From NCBI RefSeq assembly GCF_037038585.1, contig NC_092523.1:47075501-47139500 (forward strand): 64,000 nt of DNA, in the 5' to 3' direction. Positions within the stretch are counted from its first letter, which is position 1; each line of letters starts with the position of its first letter. Below are positions 37,745-50,300 of this stretch, one piece after another. The notes beneath the pieces are model-generated. The model searched no databases. It saw only the letters and a list, made by a program, of their open reading frames with translations, and was not told the origin of the DNA. This DNA comes from Patagioenas fasciata (Eukaryota; Chordata; Aves; Columbiformes; Columbidae). The translations under genes and the position numbers were made by a program.

Positions 37745-40700
37745 ACAAACTCACTCCTAGAACTGGAAAGCTCCAGTGTATCAACTGGTAGAGATTGCTA
37801 ACAGGAGTACTGCCATACACTGTGCAGCTTAGGGAACATTCCCATGTCATAAAGACAAAGCAAAAGTGTCAGGGTTAAGGCCATGTTGCTCACAAACATC
37901 AACTGAAGTGCTGTACATTCATCAGGAATAATACAACCCATTAGGAATCTTCCTGCTCTGTAGCACAAATACCTTTCGCGCACTCTCCACAAACAGGCCA
38001 AAACAATCACTGCTACTAATTCTTGAAGAAAATTTTCAATGTACATCATGACTTCATAACTTGCTGTCACCCACAACCAAAAGTCATTTCTTTATTATAA
38101 ACACAACATATTGGGCACTTGTAGTTCTCATTATGGCAATACTAGATCCTTAGTTATAGAAAATATTGACATAAAATCGACAGCCCTCTAGCTCTTACAG
38201 AAGAGCATTTACTAATAAGAGCTCTCCATCTACCTTAGGCAAATGCTTGCCTAAACTATTTTCCTTTTCTTCTTCAGCTACATTGCTGCTGGTTTAGCCT
38301 ATATAAAAGTCCTCTACTGTTTATATTGAACTTATCCAAATAGATCTTTTTATTCTATTCACAAAACAATGAAAATACCATTGGCTAGTTTGTCCTAAAA
38401 TGCTCCAAATTACACAAGATCTGATAGCCTTTTGAAATAACATCTGAGTTGAAGATTAGTTAAATGAAGCACATACTTTCACCATTCATGCTGTGCTGCT
38501 AGTCAATTAGCATTCCAGGGAAGTCAAGGGAACTTTTGGTTATACCTGAAATCTGGCAGCAGAATGCCAATAAAGCCTTTAATAAATGCAAAAACTCAGC
38601 AAATCAAGTAGTGCAATTCTGATGTTCACTTAATTGGATGAGAAAAAAAATCTGCCAGTTTTTTAGAACATAACTTCTGCTTTGGTTGTTCTCTGTAAGG
38701 TTTGTAAGCCAAGCATCTTCTCTAAGTTGGCTTCAGAAGCTAAAAGCAATGTGTTTCTCAGTTTACCAGTGCCAGGCAGATAAGGTCAGACGTTGGAAGG
38801 GAATGCCCTATATGCTGCTGAATTTGAAATTGCAGTTGGCAGCATTTGCTATCAGAAAGAACTCCAAATGAGTGACATTCTTCAGGTGCAGTGAGTGCTG
38901 CTCTGGTGATAATGTCTGAAAACCCAAAAGACTATTCAATCTTAAGAAAAAAATCCACATCACCCCTAACAGCTGTTAGCTGGATTGTAAGAGAGTTGCG
39001 TGCAGCATTCCACATTTCATCAGGTTGCACTATGTTGACATAGGTTATATAAAATCCTGCTAAACAATACTGAGTAAAAGGGACTGAAAATCTTTTCAAG
39101 AAGAGTGCATACATGGAACATCCCTGTCTTAAGTATACGTTTTGTTATATAGATTAGTGTCTGATTTCCGACTCTGGTTTTCTCAGAGTTCCTGGCAACA
39201 GAGGACTTGGCAATGTTTTCTGAGTGGAAACCATGCAGGTTTAGTAAAACGTTATTATAAAAATCCAAATATGGAACTGGACTTGATTAATAATATCCAT
39301 AACTGACACTAACAATACATTTTAATTTCTTTTTTATGTCAAGGAACCTGTGCAACCTCTTTTCTTTGTTAATACAGTTAAAATGCTACATAGCTTTTCT
39401 TCATTGACAAATTCACCATTTAAGGGTATTCCAATGTCAGAAGTTATTTGTTTGCCAGAAGGTTGTTTATAAGGACACTTAGAAGGAAACTACTTGATCA
39501 TCAGAAAATTTGATCTACAACTGTGTTAAACTTTGGTAGGACAGTTTATTGTATAATGACTGAGATATTGTCTTCAGAATTTTAGGACAAACTCAGTTCA
39601 AGCAGAGGATATTTTGTTCTTTTGGTAATAACAAATTTGAGTTTTAACATTTCAGGAATGTTGCCATTTCTTTCCCATGTGCACTATATAGTCCAAACCT
39701 TAAGCCTTATACACAAAATATTTATTCCAATGAAATAAGGAAACTTATCTTGCACAAGAAATTGAAAATTGGCTCTATGTGCAAAAAATAAAGAAAGGGA
39801 AGAAGAGGAAATATCGTTAAGAAACAGTAATTAAAAAACAGGCAAACTACACATTTAAGAACCTTGGGCGTCTGCATTTTTACAAGTCAAATGCGTCTTT
39901 ACAAAAAAAACATTAGTTTTTCTCAAACTCATTGAAACAACAACCTTAACCTTTTAGAAAGAAGACAAATACTTACACTGAGTAATTTAACAAATATTTC
40001 TTTCCATTTTGCAAACATGCTTAAAATACTCCCTTGTTCCTGACCCAGTGCCCTTTTGTTTCAAGGCCCTAAAAATGAGAAAAGACAGTACTTCCCAGGC
40101 TATTGCAGGCATTGACAACAAGCTCACCAGCTCCTCAAGTGAGGTTTAATAGTGAGCACCACTCTATCTATATTAGGCTATGCTAGCAATTCGTACTTTG
40201 ACCATTGGATTTAGAAATGAGAGTAGAGCCAACGCTATTTTAAAAAGGACAAGGTGGCACTTAAAAAAACAAACATGAAAACCAGAACTAAGTCATATGA
40301 TTGTGAGCATTTTCAATTAAATTAATACTTCAACAAAGAACACAATAGAGATATCTGGCAGGAAGAAGGAGGGGCATTTTTCAGAGTACTGCCATTGTCA
40401 AATGGCATACATACGTTCCAGTTTGCTGAAATAACCTACATTTACTTTATTTTTGTGTCAGTCATACATACACACATACAAACAAATCAGAACTAATCTT
40501 GCAGTTCTTATTTTGTCTTCTAACAAAATTCCCTTTGATGAAGGACTTCAGGAATTGGTTCAAATTCATTCTTATTTGTAACGTATTTTTTCTCATGTAA
40601 AAACAAATAGCTTTGGTAACCCTTGGCTCTCCTATACAACCTCTGTTTACCACAGTTCCTTTGGTTGTATAATGTAGGTCCTCCATAGGGGTACCTCTCT

Positions 40701-41635
40701 GGCTTTCTGTCCTGTGTGATGCTGCATTTTATTTTATTGGTTAATACAATGAGTTGCTTTAAGGAAACATGGCAATGAATAGATACAAAAGAGTGGCACA
40801 CATGAGGTTAATTGAGCTGACATTGTAATAATCTTGATCCTAATGAACTGGTTTGGTGTAAAAAGGTCTGTCGTTATACCAAAATCCAGTTCTCATTAAT
40901 GTATCACTACAATTAAGTTTTTCAGAGCTTTAGAAATGTCAGGTCTCTGCAAAATCTTTCCAGAACATTGAGCAAGAGGAAGAGTGAAAAACAAGCACAT
41001 GAAACAATCCTTCATTAATCCCACATGAGTAGGGAATTTGCATTGATTCTCATAGTGCTAAACGTTGAGCTGTGTCAGGTCTGACAGTTAGAGCTAGATG
41101 GATTTTGTGAGACTTAACCTTATACTAAAAGGACCTACTTGTTATAGATAGTAAGACTGAAGAATGTTAAAAGTGTAATACCTACCATGATAATGAGATC
41201 TAGAAGATTCCCAGGATCACCTCTGGGTTAAATAATGCATAACAATGATTCTTCTTCAAATTTGGAAGCTCTGAGCAGGAGCTACCCTTTGCAGTCTTCA
41301 AAAAGCTTTGGGGACTTTTCCCAAATTTTTCTCATTTTTGCCTAACCAGTTAATTCCAGTTCCATAAGTTGCTGTTTGCATTTAGTATCATATTGTCTTT
41401 ATTTATTCAGTTAAAGAGGATTTTGTATATTAACCCTTACAACAAAAAGTTCAGTGAGAAACATAAGAGGTGCAAGTCCTATGTAAACAAGGTAAGTTTA
41501 GAAATTAACGTAAGAAGTCCATAAGAGACTCCTTCATTATTAAAAATGAATTCAAAGTAGGAGATATCCTGCACTGGATCTCTAGGATCAGTCTTTTCTT
41601 AAGGGTGGACAATTATCCAGCTCCAGAGCTCATTG

Positions 41636-41788
41636 CTACTGTAAATATCGATAGACCTTGAAGCAGTGATTTCCAGAGTCTGCAACTACAACATGGCCAT
41701 CTGAAGTAAGGGCTAGACCTTGGGGACCATAAAGAGGGTCAGCAGAGGTGTTAATGTAGGATAAAAACGATCCGCTTCCATCAAAAAC
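41636..41788 (-). CDS. TRIM2: TRIM2 last coding exon (NHL repeats 5 end and 6) with stop
   Basis: 153 bases, phase 0 start, 50 codons plus TAG at 41636-41638. It encodes [19 protein letters not shown], completing blade 5, then [20 protein letters not shown] and [11 protein letters not shown] at the C-terminus. The final blade has the NHL signature ([13 protein letters not shown]). The acceptor is CCTCAAAG. Confidence 0.97.
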   Translation of the reverse strand, partial: VFDGSGSFLSYINTSADPLYGPQGLALTSDGHVVVADSGNHCFKVYRYLQ

Positions 41789-42788
41789 CTTTGAGGGTTA
41801 GAAAGCACAGAAGAAATGTTATGAGTAAAAAAAAGACAAAATAACAGACTCAGGTCTGCTCTCAATTATAATGTTATACTTCTCATTTCTGAAATGGATT
41901 ACATATACTAAACAGGAGAGAATCCGATCTGTAGTTCTCATAAGATATAAGTTTATATACAAATGCATTTTCTTATTAAAAAGAACTAATTAAAGCTGTT
42001 GGGATCTTTGGCAAGAATTAAACATGCAATGAAATAATAACAAAAAGAGCACTTCAACTGTTCCTCATTCTAAAAATAGCCAACAACAGTATTTCAAACT
42101 TAATCAGGAACTCAACCAACACTTTGCTTGCCTAACAAATATTACTGTTGTGGCTAACCTGACTCTTAGGTTCCCACACAGACACCACCAGGAATTTGTT
42201 TACACTGTTGACAGGGCTTCCTGAGAACAACTCATAAGCAGCTCCTTCATTTTTATATTCAGTGAAAATAATACCTACTCTTAGTTATTTTTTAGATATT
42301 CTTTGGAAAATAAGACAACTTTGTGATTAGCGCTAGAAAGATTAAAAAAAAAAAAAGTGCAACTCTCAAAAGCAGAATATTGTATCAACATTTCAAAAAC
42401 ATGAAAAAAATCAGCTGCATTTGGTTCAGGGTCTATACAGATCATTCTCCAATTTTCTGTTATGGTGATTATAAATTATGATCATCCCAGCAAGGCTTGC
42501 AAGTCTCCTAAATCATTAAATAGCTTTTGGGGAACTACTTGGAGAAAAAAGCCTTGGTAACAGTAACCATTAGAGTTCCTAGCATTCCCACTGGAAAATC
42601 CACAATCTGACACCACCCCTTCTAAAAGGAGACAGACCAGCGATTAAGTATATCAAAGGCCATGTTAGAAATCGCATCACTTCTAATGTGCTATCCTGTT
42701 TCTTGGGAAGTCTCAAGACTTCTGTGGTCAGAGTTATCAATCCATTAGTTTTCCTAATCAAGCACCTTTGAAATACAGAAATTTATAC
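41789..42788 (-). other. TRIM2 intron between the last two coding exons
   Basis: 1.0 kb, phase 0, AT-rich, with a short A run near 42347. No other feature is seen. Confidence 0.88.
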
Positions 42789-42929
42789 CTGTATTCGGCT
42801 GTTTCCCCAATCTGCTACGATAATATTTCCATTAGAATCTACAGCTACTCCAGTTGGTGCATTAAATTGTCCATTTCCTTCTCCATTTGATCCAAACTTC
42901 AGTATGAATTCTCCCTCCTGGTTAAATAC
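42789..42929 (-). CDS. TRIM2: TRIM2 exon (NHL repeats 4 end and 5)
   Basis: 141 bases, 47 codons, phase 0 at both ends. It starts [18 protein letters not shown], the end of blade 4, then [20 protein letters not shown] with NSRIQ, the first half of blade 5. The acceptor is CATACAG and the donor GTATAA. It is removable without frameshift, but that would break the propeller. Confidence 0.97.
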
Positions 42930-45463
42930 CTGTATGGGTTAAAACAAGAACTTGAATATGGCATCATATCAAATATTAATAATCTGTTCCCAGGAACACA
43001 CCTCCACTACACACACACGCATGGAAGATTGGAGGAAATGTGCCCATCTCTCTCTCCAGCTCCATTACACCATAAGGTATTTCCCTTCTCACTTAAGATC
43101 TGATTCAGTTCAGACACAGAGGTGGAGGGCCCCAGGAACCCTTCTGCAGCTTGTGCATCTTTAATTAAGAAGAGCTGACCACAGATAAAGCACTGGGAGT
43201 CAGTCCTGCAGAAACACAACTGAGCAGATGCACTCTTCTCCGACTTTTGTAATCTAACACATAGTGAGAATCATGGCATGCTGTTCTCTGTATAGACAGT
43301 TCAGCAACTGAGTTCTCTAAGATGGTAACAGGTTTAGACAGCAAAAAGATGAGACCCATCAATGACTGTTCTGTCAGTGACCTGGATGGACCAATGGGAC
43401 CAAGTGAGATACAGGATGTGTCAATTTATGTAGTACCATAGGCATTTGCTATTTTGGTCCATCTTGGACCCACTCCCAGCTGTGCCATAGGGTCCAACAG
43501 TGTTTTTAGAGACCAGCTGTGCCTTGCACAAGAAAATACAAAGACTGGACAAGAGCCAAGTGCACACTGAAGTGATAAGAAGGTGGAAGATGTGAGGAAA
43601 TCATCCTATTCTTGAACACCCACAGTGAACAGAGAAAAAACATTTGGGGAAGGATATTAATTAAGTAACAGGTTGGTGCCTTAGATGATGAAACTAGAAA
43701 AAGGTCAACTAATAAGAAAAAAAAACAGGCAAAGACGTATTTTCTCTCCCTGGGTTAAAATGGGGATGGTGAGTGACCCAATGAGAGAGAAGCCTACATT
43801 GAGTAAGATTTTCTATAGATGATGCCTGAAGGAAGGAAAACGCTTGGAGGTTAACGGGGGAGGGAGGATAATGTTGCTGCATGAGGATTCAAGACACTGG
43901 TGGCAGGAAGAGGCTTTGGGATCGACAGGAGTTAAATTTATTTATTTACTTATACATTTATTAGTTAAAACAAAATTTACTCTCTGCTCTTTCCCCACCA
44001 TCTAAGAAAAGATAACAGCATTACCCGGATCATAAATTACTCTCCCAAATGTCAACAATTACCTATACCAATTTAGAGAACACTAGAAAAATAAGCATCT
44101 CTTCCAGTTAGTACCAAATCCTAACAAATAACATTTTCATCCCATTGAGTCACCCCAGAGACAGATGGGAATGTTCTGTTCCCATTAGGAATGTAATAAT
44201 TATAAATTTGCTAAGATGCCACACTTCTTACATCTCTTTACTTGCTTTTTTTCATTTTAGTTTGCCCTTGTTGTTAACTCTCTCTAGACATTCTTATTAC
44301 CACAGCAAGTCCTGCTGCTGGAGGGGTAATTTATGGAGTCACAGGGCTCCTGCTGCTAAACCACGTAAACAATCTGCTTTAGCGCTCCAGCAGCAGTCTT
44401 AGTTTCTTCGTTGCAATCCAAACCACATGAGTTGCTACTTACTCTCTAATTCCAAAAGAGTACAAGAGCAAGGCCGCTATTCAAAAGCTACCGCTCAAGA
44501 CACAAGGGTTTCTGTGCTCCGACACTGATTTCCTATTTCAGGTGAGTATATAAGATTTATCATTTCAGTTACCAGCAATGAAGAGCTCGACTGAGGGTTT
44601 GTCTCTTTGTTCAATCAGAACATTAGGTGAAATCGCAGGGATTTCACTGGTGCGTGGGACCAGCGCACGTGGCTGGAGGACCCAGGTAGGACAGTGTTCT
44701 GCTCCCTGTGTCCTCCTGCTGCTGCATGTTGAGGTAGGAAGAGCACAAAAGGGGACTGAAAGGGAATGTTACAGCTTGAAAACAAACCTGCACAAGTGAG
44801 TAATTTCTGAAATGGCCTGTTCATATACATTTTTCATCAAATGCCATCTCAACATGTATGCTTGTTTGGTTTATTACTGGGACAAAGAAACAGACCGGCC
44901 TATCTTACCATGACTGTTTAACAGGACATGAGTCAGGACTTCCTGGGGTGTAAGGACTAGTGGCCAGCTCTGCCCAGTGCAGGAGTTACTGGATGAAAAC
45001 CAGTGGTATACCAGGTTGTAAATGGATCCAGATCTTAGAGCTTATAGGCATGGAATTAAAGATTGTCAGCTATCTTTAATTTGTTATCATTGTATTCAAC
45101 TAGAAATGCGGGAAGCTTTTACTGGGAAATTCAAAAGCAGTTACCAGACTTACTTAAAATAGGAAAGAACACAGGGTAAGTAACAAGTTTGGCAGAGAGC
45201 TAGTAAGAATAACTAAGTCAACAATATTTATCTCTGGTACAACTTCTGTTTAAGTAATTGAATTAGAGAACATTATAGTGGCACCAAAGGCAAATAATTA
45301 TATCTCCAGTAAGGAATACACAGCATGCAGATGTCTCTGAATGTGCAGTCCTTATATCAGACCTCATACATATACAGTGTGGTCTCTTTGTTTATAATAT
45401 TTTCACCAAGAAAGTACCATAATAAAATAAAAAGCTTTCCAAGTTGCCATTCATTGACAGTAC
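42930..45463 (-). other. TRIM2 intron
   Basis: 2.5 kb, phase 0. AT-rich, with an ACACACACGC run near 43008. No exon, RNA gene or recognised transposon. Confidence 0.85.
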
Positions 45464-45534
45464 CTTGACGGAATGGTTATGAAAATCTGTAATGATAATT
45501 TCATTGTTGCTGTTTACAGCTGCAAAATGAGGAC
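45464..45534 (-). CDS. TRIM2: TRIM2 exon (NHL repeat 4, short)
   Basis: 71 bases. It starts with the last two bases of a Gly codon (G from the preceding exon) and ends in phase 0. It encodes (G)[19 protein letters not shown] followed by HSVK, the core strands of blade 4. The acceptor is TTGCAG and the donor GTACTG. It is the smallest complete TRIM2 exon in the window, and skipping it would shift the frame. Confidence 0.96.
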
Positions 45535-47174
45535 CTGCAATGCAGAGGAAGAAAAAAAATAACAATAAAACTAAACCAAAAAGTTTGCTTAAATAAAAAA
45601 AATGACAGAATGTAATATTTGGCTTCTGAGCAATAATAGTCAAATTGAGAATATCAATTTCAAATTAAGAGTGATTTCATTTCATGTTTTAGAAAGCTCA
45701 CCATACCTTTTTGTAAACATAATTCCTTTTTCAACCGGTTGTCAGCTAGTGTTACCAATAAGCATTGTTCGTTCCTCCCTCCCTCACATACAGATGACTA
45801 TGTAGATATTTATGTGCTTATTAACAAGACAAAACAGGTAGTGCCTAGGCCTAGAGTTGTGTACACACTGAAAATAGTTCTCAAAAATGTTCATGTGAAG
45901 TCTTAATTGAAATCTTCTATGCTTTCTGTGCTCATTTCTTACAAGCATTTGAACAAACAAGTTTTAGGAGAAATGCAAAAGTTACTTAGAAGAACACTGT
46001 CAGGAAAAAAAAGTGCACTTTTTGCTTTACTTTGTGTACTGAACCATGAGCTCAAACTTGAAAAAAAAGTGATAGCTTGAAACCAGGCAAGTACCTGAAT
46101 CAAAATACTTAGTGCTATTTTGAGCCATTAGACAGATCAGAAGTTAGTTTCAATTTTCACAGTGCATCAGTGTGAACTATAAAAAGTTGAAAACCTTTTC
46201 ACTGAAAACATTCAAGTAATGACAATTCACCTGGTTTATGTAGCCTACCACCAAGAAAAGGTGATATATTTCTCAAATGCACTGTCACAGATTATTTGAA
46301 CACTTATGAAAGAAACACGACATACCCAGAACATTTTGGTGACACTCAGCTCTGTTAGAGCCAAAACTCTTCTGAATTTTTATATATATATATATATATG
46401 GCACTTGCGCCATAAGACAGTGCAAGAGATCTTAAGTAAGATAAAAGCAGTTATACCGTTGATGCTATTTCTCTCTTGTGCTGTGAACCAGTCAGGACAT
46501 CAGACCAACCTCTAACTACTCATTCAAAGTGCCTCAACACCTGCAAAATGACCTAGATATGTAATTTGGCATCTTCCTTTCAAATTTTGAAATAACAGGT
46601 ATTTGCTCAAAATATATCAGTGTTTTTTAAACTTAATTGCATGTTCTAATTGAAAGATACCACGTGCAAGCAGTCAGTTGAATATAAGTGGCAATTTCCC
46701 CAAACTGGCATTTTCCGTTGGCATAACTGCTCCTGATCTCAATCTTAACTTTATCCTATTACACTCATTTTCTAGTGGAAAGATACCACCTAGGGCATTG
46801 GTTAATGTGTATTTGATCACTGGAAACACAAAGCATGGTCTTTGAGTGGACTATCATGAATAGCCATGTGTGGGCATTACAAAGCATTTATAAAATGCTA
46901 GTTAAGATCAATCTTTCTCAGGTCACTGATCTGAAATACTTTCATGCACAGAGAGGTAGGTAAAACAATCCGGTTACAGTTACATTTGCAGAACAGATGT
47001 TGCAGTCTTCCTGTCTGATTAAAAAAATGGTGAAGTGAATAGCAGCTCTAGGTTTAGCAGAACCTTCCCCCCGCCACGGAAAAATGAAGAAGATACAGTG
47101 TCGTCAACAAACATCATGCAAATATGAGCAGAAGAGGCAAGAAAAGGGGATGTACATATTACCATCAAGTGTAC
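45535..47174 (-). other. TRIM2 intron
   Basis: 1.64 kb, phase 1. Contains the (TA)n tract at 46381-46399. Otherwise AT-rich without recognised features. Confidence 0.87.
46381..46399. repeat. (TA)9 microsatellite
   Basis: Nine and a half TA units in a TRIM2 intron. Likely length-variable. Confidence 0.9.
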
Positions 47175-47343
47175 CTGCAAATTGCTTGTCCCCATTTCCT
47201 CGACTACCAAACCTGGTGACTATTTTTCCATTTGGCTGGAAGATGAAAACACAGCATGCTTTATTGTCCACTACAATTATGTGTCCATTACGATCCACAG
47301 AAACACCTTTAGGGCCCATGAGCTTTCCAGACCCAATTTTGGC
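47175..47343 (-). CDS. TRIM2: TRIM2 exon (NHL repeat 3)
   Basis: 169 bases, phase 0 start, ending after the first base of a Gly codon. It encodes AKIGSGK, the end of blade 2, then [39 protein letters not shown] and [11 protein letters not shown]. Blade 3 carries the two adjacent Cys (KACC). The acceptor is TTTTAG and the donor GTACAC. The Met inside the exon is not a start; the reading frame enters from the acceptor. Confidence 0.97.
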
Positions 47344-50300
47344 CTAAAAGGGAAAACACAAAACAGTAAAAGATGTTGGCATGATAGAAATAATTAGTGC
47401 AGTTCAAAGATTGTATTGCAGGCTCGCAGTGGGACAGAGAGACATTTTTGTCATCAAAAGCTTCCCAGAGGGGATGGTTTTCATCAGCTCTGATTGTGTA
47501 CTTCATATTTTTTTCCTCAGCTGAAAATAGAGACTGCTTTCTGTATGTCCTTTCTTGAGTGGAAAGTCTGGCACTTCAGCAACTGAGTCTGAACATACAA
47601 CTCATGAGAAACACAATCATCAGATTTGTGTGTCTTGCTAAACTACAGCATCTGTCAGAAACCATCACAAATGTCTGTATAGCCAGCAGTAGTGTACCAG
47701 CAGGATAGGCAGACATGCATAAAGGACTTCTGACTCCTACTGCATACTATTCCTGAGTTCAGTGACCACCAGGTTATGGACAGGGAAACATGCCTTTATG
47801 ACCACCCACTACATCAAAGCACTCAGAGCTCACTTATGGAGCATCAGAGCTGGGTGGGATGTAGGCCATGATGTCCTCTGTTGCCTTTCTTGGGTGAATG
47901 AGGCACCATGAAGGTTCTGAGTGCTCTTGGAAAGAATTTGAGCAAAGCTACATCTCAGGCTAACCTCTATATCTTCCACCAGATCCACGTGAGATTGCTT
48001 CACTTGCTGCTTAGACACATGAAGTGTCAGCTGAAACCTGCAAAGGAGATAGCATCGTGCTGCCAGACAGCAAATAGAGCAATCTTTGAAACACTTAAAT
48101 CAAAGCTTGCTCCTGTCTTAGGTAAATAAAATTATTTTCATCATTTTAAATATGCTTCATGAGCACCAAAACACCTGGCAGCATAATTAGCAACAGCAGT
48201 GGAACTGTATTCAATATTACATATTGTATCAATGGAAAAACCTTCAATGGGGATGAGGTGGATCTCACACACAATTCTTTAGAAAGACTAGAGAGCTGTC
48301 AAGATGCATCAGAAAATGTTAGAAGCATTGTTTAGCAGGATCAAAAAGAAAGGGATCTAAGAAGGGGATCTAAGCAACATCATTCTGTCCAGCTCATATC
48401 GAGGAGAAATTGAGGCAAAACCTTCAAAGAACCCATGAGCTACCTGGGCATACACTCAAGAAGATTCTAGGATCACCTCACAACCCATTTCACATTTTTC
48501 ACCATTCTGTTCTTTTTGCAGGCAGAGATTCCAGAAACATGTTTAATCTACATATAATCAGTTGAATTCTGACCTTTCAGTCAATAAAATGTTATTTTCT
48601 ACCTAATTGTTTGGAGTGATTTGTTTTTGGAATGCAGTAATTTGCTTTGTTTGGGTTTTCTTGGCTTTTTTGTTTGTTTGTTTAATGATGGACAGATTTG
48701 GAAGCAGTTATCCAGGTTGGTTCTGAAAGTCTGGTCTCCTGCCAGCAGCTTCACTGTGCTGGAGAGGCAACTCACCAAACAGGCTGTATTGAAATTATGG
48801 ATCCCAGAATTTTCAGATCCTGTAGTAATTTGAGAGAAGCATCCTACAAATCAAGGTCCATCTCTTTGGTGAACATAATTTCTTGCTTCCGTAGGAATTT
48901 AAATTAAACAGATAAAACACTTCTGACTTCTCTGCCCCTCTCCCCTCCCTCTTGCAAAGTGGCGAAGAGTAGCTGAAGCTCTGTTAGTCTGTGACTAATT
49001 ATCAAGTGGTACAGATCATTGGCATTGAGAAGATCCATTTCCTAACTTATTTCTCTCAATTCACTAATGTTTTCAAAGCAAACAACCATGTTAGCATCTG
49101 AAGAAGACCAAGTACCCTTAATAAGCCCCATGCTCCTATTCCATGGTACATTCACATGAGTAGAGTTGCAGGTAAAAGTAGGAGCCATCCCAAAATAAAA
49201 CCAGCCATGTTCCCTGAAGCTGTCTGGTACAAAGTCACCAGTACACAACCTCTTTCAGTCTCAAACAAAGAAAACTCGAGGAAGTAAATCTTGCAGCTTC
49301 TAAACTATATTTAGCCAACATGCAATGATCGTGTGCCTGGTTTATGTTCAGGTATATATACTCTTATAAATTGCTAAATATTTAAGTAAAAACCACCTAA
49401 TTAAGTCATGCAAAAATATCCTCGGGGAAAAATATTAAAAATTATTTTGTGTTCACCAGGAGAAGGATATGAGCAGGTTTTCATAACAACAAAGCAGCAA
49501 CAACATAAGCCAAATGAAAGTCAGTAGATTTATTTCCTTTGGGGTGATTAAATCATACTCCCTTCTTTCCTCTGGGATGCCCATGTGTTTGTCTGGTTGT
49601 GCATTGCACCACTTCCTTACCATCTTTCCAGGATTCCTATGGAAAAATGACTCAGACTCATGAGTAAAGTGTCTTCCTGCCTATATAAATATATATGGGA
49701 AAAAAAAAATCACGAATAAGTCATGTACTACATTAATGGGCACTCAGTGCTGAGAGGAGTAATAAAAATCTCTATTCTTGGGCCAGGATTTAAAATACAA
49801 TTTGCAGGCAGCAATAAATTATGCCCAGCTAGAGTTTTCAGTGCATTTTGCTAAAAATCTCTCCAGTTTAGATGGAAATATGCTGATGACACATTACCAG
49901 GTCTGAACGAACATATGCTTTGTATATATTTATTTCAGAAGGTTTCTTAGAATTATAGGTTTGATTATTTAGAACAGAACATTACGAAACCCCGTCACTG
50001 TATGAACGGAAGTATTTTCAGGCTTTTCTGCCATTAGAAATTAATAAATTATAATGAATCATCTGAACCCTTGATACAATTAATGTGTTTAACTGAATTC
50101 AGTCAAGGATATTATTTCTCTTATTTTATAGGCTCTTATGGATTTAGACTGGTTTTCAAATGTGTGTTTATAAAGTCACCCTACCCAAGTGGAAAGTATT
50201 CTATTGTGGGATATTCCTAGAAGTAGGGAAAAAAAAAAAACAACAAACAAAAACCAAAACCAAATAAACAGACGAAAGAAACCAGCTAGCTTATATAAAA

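Larger units (their letters stand above)
37375..41635 (-). other. TRIM2: TRIM2 3' UTR (extent predicted)
   Basis: Starts right after the TRIM2 stop. The region is AT-rich without further TRIM2 coding. Overlapping minus-strand AATAAA hexamers at 41398-41403 and 41402-41407, about 230 bases past the stop, could give a short mRNA form. Further hexamers occur near 40447, 39718 and 39540. A tandem pair at 37375-37386, followed by a U-rich stretch, is my best guess for the distal end, giving about 4.3 kb. A long 3' UTR is what I recall for mammalian TRIM2. The extent is inference from signals only. Confidence 0.42.
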
